Shown here one piece after another: positions 20,583 through 35,100 of a stretch of DNA of 64,000 bases. Source of the stretch: Enchytraeus crypticus. Its lineage: Eukaryota; Annelida; Clitellata; Enchytraeida; Enchytraeidae. Position 1 is the stretch's first letter, and every line of letters begins with the position of its first letter. The stretch spans positions 329,001-393,000 of the forward strand of contig CAJHZI010000495.1 of NCBI GenBank assembly GCA_905160935.1. The letters are read 5' to 3'. Below the pieces are notes generated by a model that saw nothing but the letters and a program-made list of their open reading frames with translations, was not told the origin of the DNA and searched no databases. The position numbers and the translations under genes were made by a program.

Positions 20583-23500
20583 TATATATATATATATATA
20601 TATACACACACATACAAATACACAAATAAATATGTCTCATATACACATATATATATGTGTATATATGACCGGAGCCTATGGCGATGTCGGTAAGGTACTC
20701 AACCGCGGATCAGTATGTGAGGGGTTGAAATCCTGGGCTTGCCGGTCACTGACATCGTTTTCGAGTGAGGAAACTGACGTTAACACTAGCTTTGCCAGCT
20801 TTTATACCTGGCATAATCTTTCGTCTTCTCTGACTCGCTGGTCAGTGACCACTTTTGTTAATGATCTATTGGATCAGCATGTGAAAATGCTCCTACTTTT
20901 GACTGTTTGGCTTAAGCTAGTGTGCTAATTGACAAACTTTTTCAATTGATATTCAAGTACTTTCGTCATTGTTTGGAATTTTAACGAAAGTGACGTAAGT
21001 CTATTGAATAATTCAATAGACACAAGTCTATTGAATTACTTATTATTTTGGGCTACATAGTACTATACTTGAAATACTAATAGTATTTGAAGTATTTGAT
21101 ACTTTTAGCAACATAGTACTCTGAAGTACTTAATACTATATTTGGACTATATAGTACTATGAAGTATTTAAAACTGAGTTAAATATTTCTTTGACATATC
21201 TTCTAAAAATTTAATCGATGCAGTTTGAAATCAATTATCACTGTGCATTGCATTTGCTTACTTTGCTATTTACCTAGACCTCATGTATTGCATGTGGTAG
21301 TATATGTATAGGTGTCTGTATGAGCTTGTGCTAGTATATATATAGGTGTCTGTTTGTGCTTGTGCATGCTTATAGACACCCCTGCACTGTGCTGCAGCCT
21401 CTACGCATGGTGCTATGTGCTTAGATCTTTTGGTCAAAGAGAAACCTGACGTTAACGCCAAGGTTAGATTTGTTATCCTATTTGTTATAGTAATCTATAA
21501 TCATTATTATTAATTTGTTATCATATTTGATATAGTAATCTAAAGTAATCTATTTGTTATAGTAATCTATAGTTAGATTTGTTTTATGGTTAGATTTGTT
21601 ATCCTTTATGTTGTATAGCTAGACTTGCTATTCTGTTTGTGGTATGGTTAGATTTTTAATCCTATTTGTTGTATGGTCAAATAGCTTATGATGAATAGTT
21701 TTGATAAATATAAAGCTTTATTGCAAGAAGGTAGATGCAAAGACTACTTCTTGATTGATTACTTTAGAGATTAATTGATTGATTGATTGATCAGGCTAAC
21801 GATGGAAAGACACCACTTCATGTTAGCGCCATTCACGGGAGGTTTACGAGAGCTCAGACTCTAATTCAGCACGGTATGTATTCACTGTGCTTTCAGTTGC
21901 TGTATTCAGTACAGTATGTATTCATTGTGCCTCTAGTCAATGTATTCAGCACGGTATGTATTCATTTTGCTTTCAGTCACTGTATTCAGTACGGTATGTA
22001 TTCACTGTGCTCCACTCGATGTACTCGGCACGGTATGTATTCATTTTGCTTTCAGTCACTGTATTCAGCACGGTATGTATTCATTGTACTTTCAATCACT
22101 GTATTCTGCGTGGTATGTATTCATTGTACTTTCAGTCACTGTATTCAGCACAGTATGTATTCATTGTGCTTCCATTTAAGGGTTAATAACAGAGGTTTAC
22201 TTGATTAATTGATTGATCGATCGATTGTTTGATGATCAGTTGATCTATTGATAGCTCGTTTGTGTGTGTTTAAGGTACGACAGTGCAGTGCATTGACGCA
22301 CAAGGTAACAGAGGTTTAATAGACTGATTGATTAATTGAATAGTTGATTGATAGATCGATTGCTTGATGATCGGTTGATCTATTGATAGCTCGTTTGTGT
22401 GTATTTAAGGAGCGACAGTGCAGTGTGTGGACGCTCAAGGTAACACACCTCTGCACATAGCCGCTCGGTACGGACATGAGCTTCTCATCAACACGCTGCT
22501 ACAGCACGGTGCTGATGCCACCAAGTATGTGTTAACCTTGATAGAACAATTTAGTTAAAGATTCTTGGAGTTATAGTATGTAAGATTACGTAGTCTAGTC
22601 CACTGCATGCCTATTTGAAATTTAAATGATGATATTAACTCTAATAGGGTCCGGTTTGCTGAAGAATCGACCAACTGTTGACTGCACGTGTCATAAAAGA
22701 CCACAAAGCACTCTGATCCAAACCCAACTTCAGAAAGGGCATTTTGTTGGTGAATTCCTAGGCTCAAAATGCTGCAACAAAATTGTCTGTTCGTGACCCT
22801 AGTAAAACTGAGATTCAAGGGAAGATGCCGATGTTGATGCTGACAGTGATCTTAATCTGTTGTCCTAATAGTGCTTACAAAATTATTTAAGCACAAATTC
22901 TGGGTCCCTTTTCAGCTCACTTTTAGAAAGTTGTGTACCTGATTCATTTTGTTTACTAATATGGTTTGTAAAACTTTGAAGGATTTTCAAATTTCTGAAA
23001 TATTAACGATTGGTTCTTGTCATAAACTTAATATCCTCTCAGCACTCTGAACAAATCTGGTATAATTTCACTCTGAACGTTTGATGAAGCTGCTCAAATT
23101 TTCTTAGGTTTGCTTAGTTCATATATTATTTTAAACTAATCTTACTTGACATCTGTTTAATGTAATTTATTTTGTTACTGTAAATATTTTAACCAGATGT
23201 ATTTTTCACAGACATACCAGACATTTTCACAACATTTGTTAAGTGTATTTTTCACCAGATAATCTGTTTAGTTCATCTGTCTGGTATTTAGTTCACCAGA
23301 CCTTTCAACTATAGTATATTTCACAAGTTTATGGTATATTTCATAACCAAATCTTACTACAGTTATTTCCCCAGTAATCTCGCTGACGAGTATAACTCTA
23401 AACGCTCTAGTAAAGAATATCTTCAAGTGAGGAAACGGACGTTAACTTTAGCGTTGCCAGCTTTAAAGGAAATCTAAGAATATAATAATCTCTGCTGATT

Positions 23501-26500
23501 AATCCTACCTCTGCACTGTATAGACGAGGCTATGCAGGGATGCTGCCCATTCATATGGCCGCTATGAACGGGTATCTGGACTGCTTCAAGAAGCTGATGG
23601 CCGCCATGCCCACGTTTGAGGTTGATACTATCGATGATTTGGGCAGGACGTGTCTTCATTCAGCCTCCTCCTCTGGGTTAGATCATCAGTTTTCGTTACA
23701 AATTATTTTGATTTCATTTGTTAAACATTGAATTGTAAATTGAACTTTTCTTTAAAAGAGCCAGTGAGTGAGAGCAATATGTTTATTAGATCCAAACACA
23801 GCATTTGCCATGATAAATATAAACAAGCACACCGAAATATTCAAATTGAATAGAAAGCAAAATAATATAATTTAAAATTTGAAAAAGATAATCTCATTAT
23901 TAGTATATTTTCTTCTATCTTTCCTTCTCCTATATCTCGCTCTCTCTGGCTTTCTTTCTCGCAAACATTCTCTCATCGTATTTTTCACTGTTGCAGGACT
24001 CGTATGTGTTTTGTGTTGTGATATCCGTACAACAATCTATAATTCTTTGTAAAGTTTGGTGTTTACCTTTAAAAATGAAGAAATTTTGATAAATGTAAAG
24101 TCATGTGATCATCCTGGGACTGGTTCCAGTCAAAGATTTCTCTATGATGTTCCACCACTACTTTTGATGTCTGGTGTACTTGTGATACACTATCAGCCTG
24201 TTCGTTCAGCATTTCAAAACCTTTATTCATGTTCAATATAATGTTTTTTAATAAGTTAAATTATGTAATATATTATTAAATAAACTAATAATATCTGCTA
24301 ATCTCGATTATATCACGGTTTCAGATATTTACTTGTGGTAGTTTGTGACGTCCCTGACTTTGCCTGACGTCCTTGACGGTGCCTGACGTCCCTGACAACT
24401 GCCTTATGGCAAGGAACCGGACGTTAAATTCTTGTTGATTGATTAATTGATTTGTTATTTCAGAAACAGTGACTTGGTGGATTTGCTGATAGCATCTGCC
24501 TCAGATTTTAATCTTATAGACTCCGAAGGAAGGTTCGCTTTCACATTTAGTTTTTTGATCAGAATTTGATATTTAATGTGTATTTTAATTAGTTTTAATT
24601 AATTTTGAAACTTAATTTAGTAATTTATTTTGATGGACTGATTGATTGATGGGTTGATGGACTGATTGATTAATGGGTTGATGGACTGATTGATTAATGG
24701 GTTGATGGACTGATTGATTAATGGGTTGATGGACTGATTGATAGATGGGTTGATGGACTGATTAATTGACAGGTTGATGTACTGATTGATTGATGGGTTG
24801 ATGTACTGATTGATTGATGGGTTGATGTACTGATTGATTGATGGGTTGATGGACTGATTGATAGTTGGGTTGATGGACTGATTGATAGATGGGTTGATGG
24901 ACTGATTGATTGACGGGTTGATTGATGGGTTGATGGACTGATTGTTAGTTGGGTTGATGGACTGATTGATAGATGGGTTGATGGAGTGATTGATTGACGG
25001 GTTGATTGATGGGTTGATGGACTGATTGTTAGTTGGGTTGATGGACTGATTGATAGATGGGTTGATGGACAGATTGATTGACGGGTTGATTGATGGGTTG
25101 ATGGACTGATTGATAGATGGGTTGATGGATAGATTGATTGACGGGTTGATTGATGGGTTGATAGACTGAGTGATTGACGGGTTGATTGATGGGTTGATAG
25201 ACTGAGTGATTGACGGGTTGATTGATGGGTTGATAGACTGATTGACGAGTTGATTGATGGGTTGATGGACTGATTAATTGACAGGTTGATAGACTGATTG
25301 ATGGGTTGAGGTACTGATTGATTGACGGGTTAATAGACCGATTGATTGACGGGTTGATAGACTGTTTGATAGATCGATTGATTAACGGGTTGATTGATGG
25401 GTTGATGGACTGATTGATTGATGGATTGATGGACTGATTGATTGATGGATTAATGGACTGATTGATTGATGGATTGATGGACTGATTGATTGATGGGTTG
25501 ATGGACTGATTATCAACTTATTAATAGACTGATTGATTGATGGGTTGGTGGACTGATTACTGATTGGTTTGAGCAGAACTCCATTGCACTACGCTGCGAC
25601 TATGGCGCACTACCAGTGTGTGGTGTCACTGACAACAGCTGGTGCTAAGGTGAACGTAGTGGACACAAAAGGCTGCACGCCTCTTCATTACGCTGCTGCC
25701 TACGACCTAGACGCTAAGTTTGTATATTAAAACTGATTCAGTAAATTGGGATTAAAGGGAAGATGATGATGATGAAAACTGATTCATTATTACAGATTAA
25801 GATTTATTTCTGGATATCTGAAAGTATTAATTAATTATATTAATCTGCTAGTTTAGCATTGTTTTGTAAAGCTCTGAATTTTTGTTTTCCTTTTCTATTT
25901 TATTACCTGGACTTTTTCACTCTATTGGTTTTTCTTTCAAGTTGTAGTTCTTGCTGCTGCACAGCTTCTTTATGTATCTTTTGTTATCTGAACGTGTGTG
26001 GTTGGATTGGTGTAATTCATTAGTGTAGTTTGATTGGTATGATTGAATTTACTTGTGGGGTTTCTGCTCTAGAGCACACTTGTGACTTACTGCGCGTTTC
26101 AGATGTTTAGTACTTTTAGTTTGGATGATCACTCAAGCTTGTTTAAGATTATAAAGGTTAATTGTGATTGATTGCTTGTTGTTGTTACCCTTGTTGTGAC
26201 TGGGTTGCTGAAGAATAGACCAAATGTGGATTGCACCTGTCTTAAAAGGTGACAAAGCGCAAAGATCCAAACCAACGTCAGAAAGGGCATTCGGTTGGTG
26301 AGAACTTGTGATCCAAAAATTGCTATAAAATTCCTAATCCCGACCCTAGTTAAACAGAGATGCAAGGGAAGATGATGATGATGACCCTAGTTAAACTAAG
26401 ATTTAAGGGAAGATGATGACAATGATGATGATGATGACGATGTTGATTTGTTTGTTGTTACATAGAGTTGTGGAGTTGTTGCTGCGCAGTAACGCTAACC

Positions 26501-29259
26501 CGACTGTGAGAGATCACAACGGCTACACGCCCGCTCACTATGCCGCTCTCAACGGCCATCGCTTCTCCCTGGAAATGGTTTGTAGCTTCTCTCCATTCTC
26601 ACTATGTCTGACTTCTTTACGATAGACCTGTATATTAATAGATGTTTGTTTTTATTACTGCTATAAACCTGGTTTCAAATCCTGGGCTATTCAATCGCTG
26701 ATCTCGCCTTCGGGAGATGAAACTGACTTTAACAAGGATGCTAAAGCTGGTTTTTTCTAGAAAGATAGTACAATAAGTGCAAAATAAGTGTGTTGGTGAT
26801 TTACATGTATATAAATGGATTTTTTAAGTTGTAGATTTTTTGATTTTACTGTTGATTGTTTTACTACAAATGATTAATTCTTCATGGACAAGTTGATTAA
26901 TTCACAGGCGGGGGTTAATCAATCAATCGGTGCTGCTAATCGTCTTTTGATTCGGTTATTTATTGATCGAATGATTGATTTAACTGATGGAATGATTAAA
27001 TGATTGATAGGTTAAATGATTGGTTGATTGATTGAGCGATTGATGCATAGATTTATTATATTTTGATTTTTTTTGACCGATTCATTGAGCGATTGATTAA
27101 CTTAGAGGAGATTGATTGATTGACTGACTCATTTATTGATTGATTAATGTTTATCTAGTTACTAGAGCTGGCGTCCAATGAACTGCTAAGCAGAGGTAGC
27201 CTAGCTCCTCCTCAGTCACCACTCCACCTGGCGGTCAGTTCTATAATTACTTATATTCAATTATTTATTGAATGTAAATCTCTAAATTATTATTAATCTA
27301 TTGAGTTTCATAATTACTTCTATTCAATTATTTATAATCTATTGGATTTCAACAAAAAATGGCAGATCTCGGATGCAAAATATTGCATTCAACCTAATTT
27401 AACATTTGATGAAGTTTATACTGTTGATTATACTTTTTAATTTTTCCATTCAGAAAGAAAGGATGAATTTTATTTAAATATACTTTAATTTTTTTTATAT
27501 TTCACATAATGTATATTATGTGAAATATAACTAGAGGAACTAATATCACTAGACTAACTATTCAAAGATATTTGAGTCTTCACCCTGATCCCTATCAATA
27601 TCCTTGTGACTCAATCCCACTAAACATTTGTATACTGAGCGAAGCGAAAATGTAATTCAAAGCTAAAGCCAAGTTTAACATCAGTTTCCTACTAAATAGC
27701 GCTTCAGTGACGGGGAGAGCTGGATTGGAACCCTGCACCTACTGATCCACTGTCAAACAACTTGCAAAAGTTTTTTTCAATGTCTTTTTAAATTTGAATA
27801 ACAAATAGTTGAGGCATACTAATATCGTTTTGTTAATTATTATGAAATAATAGCAATTTATTAATTATTGCTAATTAATAGTGTTTTTATATCTCCGTGT
27901 TGTGTCCAGGTTGTTTGAAGAATAGACCAATTATGTAAATATGCAGTGTCGTAGAAGGCGACGTAAAAACTAGATCAAAACCAACGTCAGAAAGGGCATT
28001 CAGTTGGCGAGCGCCTAGGCTCCAGAAATTGCTACAAAAACTGAAATGAATGGATAAACTTAGAGAAAGTCTATTCGTATCTATTTTAAGTCTATTCTGG
28101 TTAAACTGGGATTTAAGAGATGATGATGATGATGAATAGTGTTCATATATTACCTGCAGGCTTACAATGGGCACCTGGACGCTCTGAACGTCATCATGAC
28201 GTACACAGTTAACATAGACTCTCAGGATAACAGAGGTCAGCTCTTCATTGTTTGTCCTACACGCCGTTGTTTGCTAGTTTCATTATTGAAAATAAATTAT
28301 AATTAATTACTGCAAGTTCCTTGTCTAAAATATAACAAAAATATTGTAGAACAGTGTCGCGATTACGACTGAACTTTGAAATGTAAAGTTGTAGCTCATA
28401 ACTCGTTAAGTAAACGTATTTTTATATGTAAGCACTTGGTATATATGCAAGTATATAATATCCGTGTATTTTTGGCATTTGTTTTTTGACGATACGTGTG
28501 CTAAAATTACTTCTATTCATTTAGACATGTTATGTATTGGCTGTTTCTCATATAGCTTATTTACTACTTAATAGATAAACCGCTGTTTAAATGTCAACAT
28601 TGATTTAAATAATGGTACTGTCAGAATTTGAAATTACGTAAGCTTATTCCACGGTGTAAAGTAAAGTGTAGCTGTACTCGTGTTGTGTAGCTCTGTATTC
28701 AGATGTTTAGTTTTATCGGGTTAGTTTATCGGGGTTTGTTTACAAAGTAAGCTGATTGGTCAATAAGCCTGAAGTACACCAGTGTTACTTTCTGAATGAT
28801 ACAATTTTGAGTCAGTTGAGCTTGAAGCCAATAACCGCACCACTTAGTTTTAATAATATTATCTAAATTCCTATACTGTGTTGAATTCTATTCCCTGGTT
28901 AGTAAGCTACAATTTAAATTGTTATTAGTAGCGCTACTGAGGCATTTAGCATAGAGCGGCGCTTTATAAATATACTTGCTATTGTTACTATTAGTCAGCA
29001 CTGGCGGTGTCGGCCAGTGGTAATGTCGGTAAGGTACTAGACTGCGTATCGGTATGTGCGGGGTTCAAATCCTGGGCTCTCCCGTCATTGAGATCGCATT
29101 TGAGTGACGAAACTGACGTTAACATTAGCTTTATCTGCTTTTTACTTTATTATTAGTAAATATGAGCAGTGGTATGAAGATGTCTGTTATGCTATAGTGA
29201 TGTATACTGTGGGGACGTCTCTGACATCATCCCTAGATGAAGAAACAGATGTTAAGCCT

Positions 29260-29294
<35 letters not shown>

Positions 29295-32113
29295 ATTATT
29301 ATAGGAAGGTCAGCCTTGCACCTGTCTGCCAGCAGAGGTCACGTGAGCTGCTGTGAGGCGTTGTTAAGTCAGGGAGCCACCACCACCGTACAGGACTGGA
29401 TATCAAAAGCCTTGCCGCTACATCTCGCTGGTGCGTCTTGTGTGATTTTGTAATTTTTTAAAGTTTCATTCAATGTACTTTTAAACTGTTTTTAAGTGTC
29501 ATTCATTATCCTTTTAAATTGTTGTCAAGTTTCATTTATTACAGCTATAGCACTGATACAGTCGTGGCACAGATAAAGATGTGGCACAGATAAAGTTTAT
29601 CTGTGCCATGAGTATATCAGTGCTATAGCTGTATCTGCATTAGTGCAGTAGCTTAATCTGTGTCATATTTTTATTTGTGCCATGACTATCATTGCTATAG
29701 CTATAATATAGTCACTAATATAGTCATGGCACAAATAAAGATATGGCACTGATGAAGCTATGGCACAAATATAGTCATGGCACAAATAAAGATATGGCAC
29801 TGATGAAGCTATGGCACCAATATAGTCATGGCACAAATAAAGATATGGCACAGATTAAAGCTAGAGCACCAATACAGATATAGTGCTCTAGCTTTAATCT
29901 TTGCCATATCTTTATTGTGCCATGACTATATTGGTGCCATAGCTTCATCAGTGCCATATCTTTATCAGTGCTATATCTTTACCTGTACTATAACCTGTGT
30001 GGTGCATGATACAGCTGTGAACGGTCACGTGGAGTGCGCAAGAGTTCTGCTGCAGACTGAGAGAGACGTCGTTGACTGCATGGATGAACTGGAGAGGTGC
30101 TTGCTATTCTATCAATCAATCAGTTGATCAATCAATCTGTCAATCAATCAGTCAGTCAATCATTCAGTCGATAAGTCAGTCCATCAGTCAATCTATCAGT
30201 CAATCAGTCAGTCCATCAGTCAATCAATCAGTCAATCATTCAGTCGATCAATCAGTCAATCAATCAATCAGTTAGTCAAGCATTACTTTCATGCTGCCAC
30301 CTGTGACTGCAGTGTACATTTCTATCAGTCAAAACTCTGCCAATCATCAAACCTTAACGTCCTCTTGTCATTGGAAGATAATATCAGCGGTGTTACTAGC
30401 TTAGATATCAATTAATGAGTCTCTTTTACGAAGATTTTGTCTTTACTCTGTATCTATCATGCCTGACGGCCAATATATCTTGCTTTAGATACGTTTTGTG
30501 TTGCACATACATTTAGCAGAAATAAGAGTATTGTCTGTCTATCTTTCTATCTAGAATCTAGTCACTGTATGGCTGTAAGCAAATATAAACTTTATTTGCT
30601 AATGTGTTTATGTTATTATGGGCATATAGCGATTGTGTTTGTAACACATGTATGTGTGGTATTTGTAATTTTTCATTGAATTGTTTTGCAGAACACCCCT
30701 GATGTTGGCGGTGTTTAAGGGCCACAGTGAGACGGCATTGTTCCTCATTACAGCCGGCGCCAATATACACGCTGTAGATATCTACCATCGCACCGCTCTG
30801 CACATGGCTGTGAGTATTCATCCATGATGATATCTATCACTTGATAAAACTGCGGCATACCTATAAGTGGCATTTTTCTGTTTCATACACTTGTACAGCT
30901 GTACAATGTACAGCTGTTTTTCCCGTACTAACGCCTTTACTGTGGCCATTTGATGATTGGAAATTAAGTTATGTTATGGAATTGATTGATTGATTGAAAT
31001 AATTGTAGGCTGCTATTGGGCACAAGGAGTGCGTAGATTTGATTGATTAATTATTGGCTGGTTGAATAGGTTTATTGATTGAAATGATTGTAGGCTGCTA
31101 ATGGGCACGAGGAGTGATTGATTATTGGCTGGTTGAATCGATTGATTGATTGAACATTTAATTTTTAAATTTAAAAAAAAACTGTAAACACATTTAATAT
31201 ATACATGCACTTGTGTATTCAAACATGATACAGGCCAACGAGAGAGAGAGAACTATGTTTATTTCGATACACTCAGAATATGCAGTGACATACACAAACA
31301 AGGCCGTCAAAGAGGTTACAAGTAACCTATCTAGTTGACCACCCCTCAATCATACAAATTGAAAAATAACTAGGCAATCGAAATAAACCTGAAATACAAG
31401 CAAAATAAATTTTAGTTAATAAAGTTTGCAATAATAACAACAGGAATTTAAAAAGAGAATATTAATTTGCTTCTGCCGATAAATCTGAACTTCAGAGAAT
31501 CGCTACAGAGAAACGCAGAGAACTAAACAGAAACACAGCGTAGCACTTAATTAGTTCAAAATTGAAACTTAAGAGAAATTCCATAAAATTAACAAGATAG
31601 CCCAGTATATGATTTCAACGAACGAACTAATCAACATAATCAATGTTGAAATGCACTCAACAAATCCAATCCCATAATACTGTATTATTACAGATTAATT
31701 TAATGCTTATGACAATGAAACTTATAATAACTATGAACTAAAGTAGCTCTTTAATTGGGCTACAAACAATTTAACGATTTGATTGATTATTGGCTAGTTG
31801 AATCGATCGATTGATGAAATGATTGATTGAAATGATTGTAGGCTGCTAATGGGCACGAGAAGTGTGTAGATTTTGATTGATTGTTGGCTGGTTGAATCGA
31901 TTGATTGATTGAAATGATTGTAGGCTGCTAATGGGCATGAAGAGTGCGTAGATTTGCTGATGCAGCACAAGGTCTCTGTAGTGGCTAGAGATGTGAGGGG
32001 TAGATCTCCTCTACACATGGCGGCCATGTGTGGTCATGTGGCCCTGCTAGGTGCCCTGCTCCAAGTATGTGTCTGTTTCTCTCTCACTATCTCTCTCTCT
32101 TGTCTCTATTCTA

Positions 32114-32148
<35 letters not shown>

Positions 32149-35100
32149 TACAGTTTTAAATGACAGATCCCGAGGTGAATTGAACCCTCGTGGATTCGAA
32201 TCCCAGCCGCGCTGATCTGAGAGTAAAATCTCGGCCATTCACTGGACTGGTAATATGGAAAATGGTCTATATTGCATAACGGTTTAAACATGTGGTATTA
32301 AAAGTGTAGATATCGACATAGTTTATCATTTTTTGTAATTCTCTCTCTATAACATCTTACTTTTCTTGTGTAATTTTTTGCGCTGATTTCAAATCTGCTT
32401 TTGGTTTTGCTCTATCGCCCTCTGTTGCTGAGATATTGAGACTCATTTCATTTTAAAGTTTTACAGAATTATAATTTTTGGACTAATATTTTAGTCTTGA
32501 TATGTATTCTATATATCATTGTATAATAATTATTTATTATTAATTATAATTATCTCTCTTTCTCTATCTATTTCTCTGTCTTTCGCACATCGTCTAGTTT
32601 TTTCCAGGGTCTAAGCTCGGCGAGGTAATACAAAGCTTTAACGTAAGTGTAACTCTGTGCTTTGTTTTCTTTGCAGTCAGACAACACTGGCATCAACTTG
32701 CTGGATAATAAAGACTATACTGCTCTGCACTGGGCTGCCTATAACGGTTTGTCTGCTTCTCTTTAACTTGTATTAAATCAAAATATGAAAAATGGTCTCC
32801 ATTAGATGATTGATATCAGTCCAAACAGTCAATAAGTCTTATGACAAAAAAGTAGAATAATTGTAAATTTAATGTTTCCTCAATTAGACTATTGTCATTT
32901 GGGCAGATGCCCCTAAGCGGAAACTCGTTTTCATATTTAATCTTAATTAAAACTTTAGCATTTATATACATATGTATATATATATATATATATATATATT
33001 TTTATTTTTTATTTATATAAATAGGCATTAATAGCTGAATCACGTCGTCAGATGACTAATGAATTATGACACATTTGACTCCTATTCTCATGTCTTTCCA
33101 CTTTCTAATTAATATTAAGTGATTGATTCATTCATTTTGAACTATTACTGTATACATGTGTATATTATATTGTAAAAATATAAATATTCTTATTTCCTAA
33201 ACTTGTTTTTAAGGATTGAATTTTTTGTATCAATGAGAGTTTTCATTTATGTCTGCAAGAGGAACAGTTTAGTTTACCACTGGTTTTATAGCCTATATAA
33301 ACTGTACTATCATTAATTAAATGCCTCCATTATTGTACCATTTAAAATAACTTAAGCTGGCTAAGCTAATGTTAACGTCAGTTTCATCACTCGAAAGCAA
33401 TGTCGGCGACAGACAAGCCTAGGATTTAGTTACCCTAGTTGCTTTTTACATACTTTCTTTTCAAATTAGGTGTTCTAGTAATTGCAACTCTAATAATAGT
33501 TTTTGTGTTTTCTGATATAATGTATGTATGTATGTAGGTCATGAGAGCTGTGTTGACCTACTTTTGGAGAGAGACAGTAGGAAGGAGTTTGTAGGAAATG
33601 CATTCTCTCCTCTGCATTGTGCTGTGTACGTATGACCTGATTTTAGTTGTCTATGATATTCGAATAGTCTGGCTTCTTTGGAAAATAGATGGATAGGAAA
33701 TTCATAGAATAGATTCATAAGAAAATACTTTATTAATTATGGATTTAAATAGAAATTTTAAAATTTGCTGCGGAATAGTGACTTTTTTGTTTGCAAGTTA
33801 TTCTAAAGCGTAAATTGTAGAAAATGTAAAGTGCCATTGAATTTAATTGAAATAGCATCATTTTCATGTAGCATAGTTATTTTCCTGTTATTGACTGATT
33901 TTGAAATGAAATCCTTAGCTTCTGAGTATAACGTCAAGCACATTCTAACATCAGACTATAATTTTATGGTTTTATTTACCACTGCTATGTAATTGCTGTT
34001 GTTTACTGATAATTTCAGTATCAATGGTAACAGCGAGTGTGCGGAGCTACTGCTAGAGAACAGGGGCTCTACCATTGTCAATGTTACAGATGGCAAGGGC
34101 AGGTTTGAAAATAACTGACTGAGACCATTTGTTATTTTTCTTAAATGTGGCTCTTAAATTTGTTAAAGTTCAATAAGCCTGTTCGTATACTCCTTGCTCC
34201 GAGAGGTTTTTATGATGAGAAAGATGATGTCAATTCACTGCGATATGAATGCTTTCTTGTAGTTACAATTTGGTAGTTTTGGGTTGTGCTGTGGTTACAC
34301 AAGTATGCCTTCCATTTTTATTTTTAATTTTTATTTGTTTTGTATAAAGTAAACAATTATAATTATAGCACCCTACAATATTTCATTGTAATTCTGCTGA
34401 TACGAGTGATTTTATTTTTGTGCCTGGTTTAAGCATTTATTTATACACAATATTTATTATGTGTATATATTTATGTGTAATGTATAGGAAAGTGCTACAT
34501 GCTTCATTGTTCACAGATCAATATGAATGCTGTAACTCGTGCTGTTCATCGGTGCTGATGCAGAATGTTTTATGTGCTGCTATTATGCATTTTTATGTGT
34601 CTATAGGACAGCGCTCCATGCTGCGTCGTTCACAGATCAGTGTGACACGCTGCAGCTGTTGCTGCGTAACGGAGCTGATATAGAGTGTCCCGACAACTCT
34701 GGGCGTACTCCTCTCATGTATGCAGCCATGTCTGGAAACTGCTCTGCCCTCGGTGAGTGATAAAAGCTAAAAAAAGCTAGTGTTAGCGTCAGTTTCTCAC
34801 TTGAAAGCGATGTCAGTGATGGGTGAGCCCAGGATTTGAACCCGCACATATTGATCCGCTGTCGAGTATCTTACCGACTTCGCCACTGTCTCCAGCTAGT
34901 GAGTGTAACACTTACTGCGAGTGCTAGCACTTACTGCGAGTGTAGTACTTCCTCTGAGTGCAAGCACTTCCTGTGAGTGTAACACTTCCTGTGAGTGCCA
35001 GCACCTCCTGTGAGTTCAAGCACTTCCTGTGACTTCCTCTGAGTGCTAGCACTTCCAATGCACTTTTTTTTTCTTTTTTTTTTGTTCCTTTAGTTACACA

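Noticed and set aside
24630-25570. CRISPR-like regular repeats
   Set aside because: Units are contiguous and variable without unique spacers, in a eukaryotic intron.
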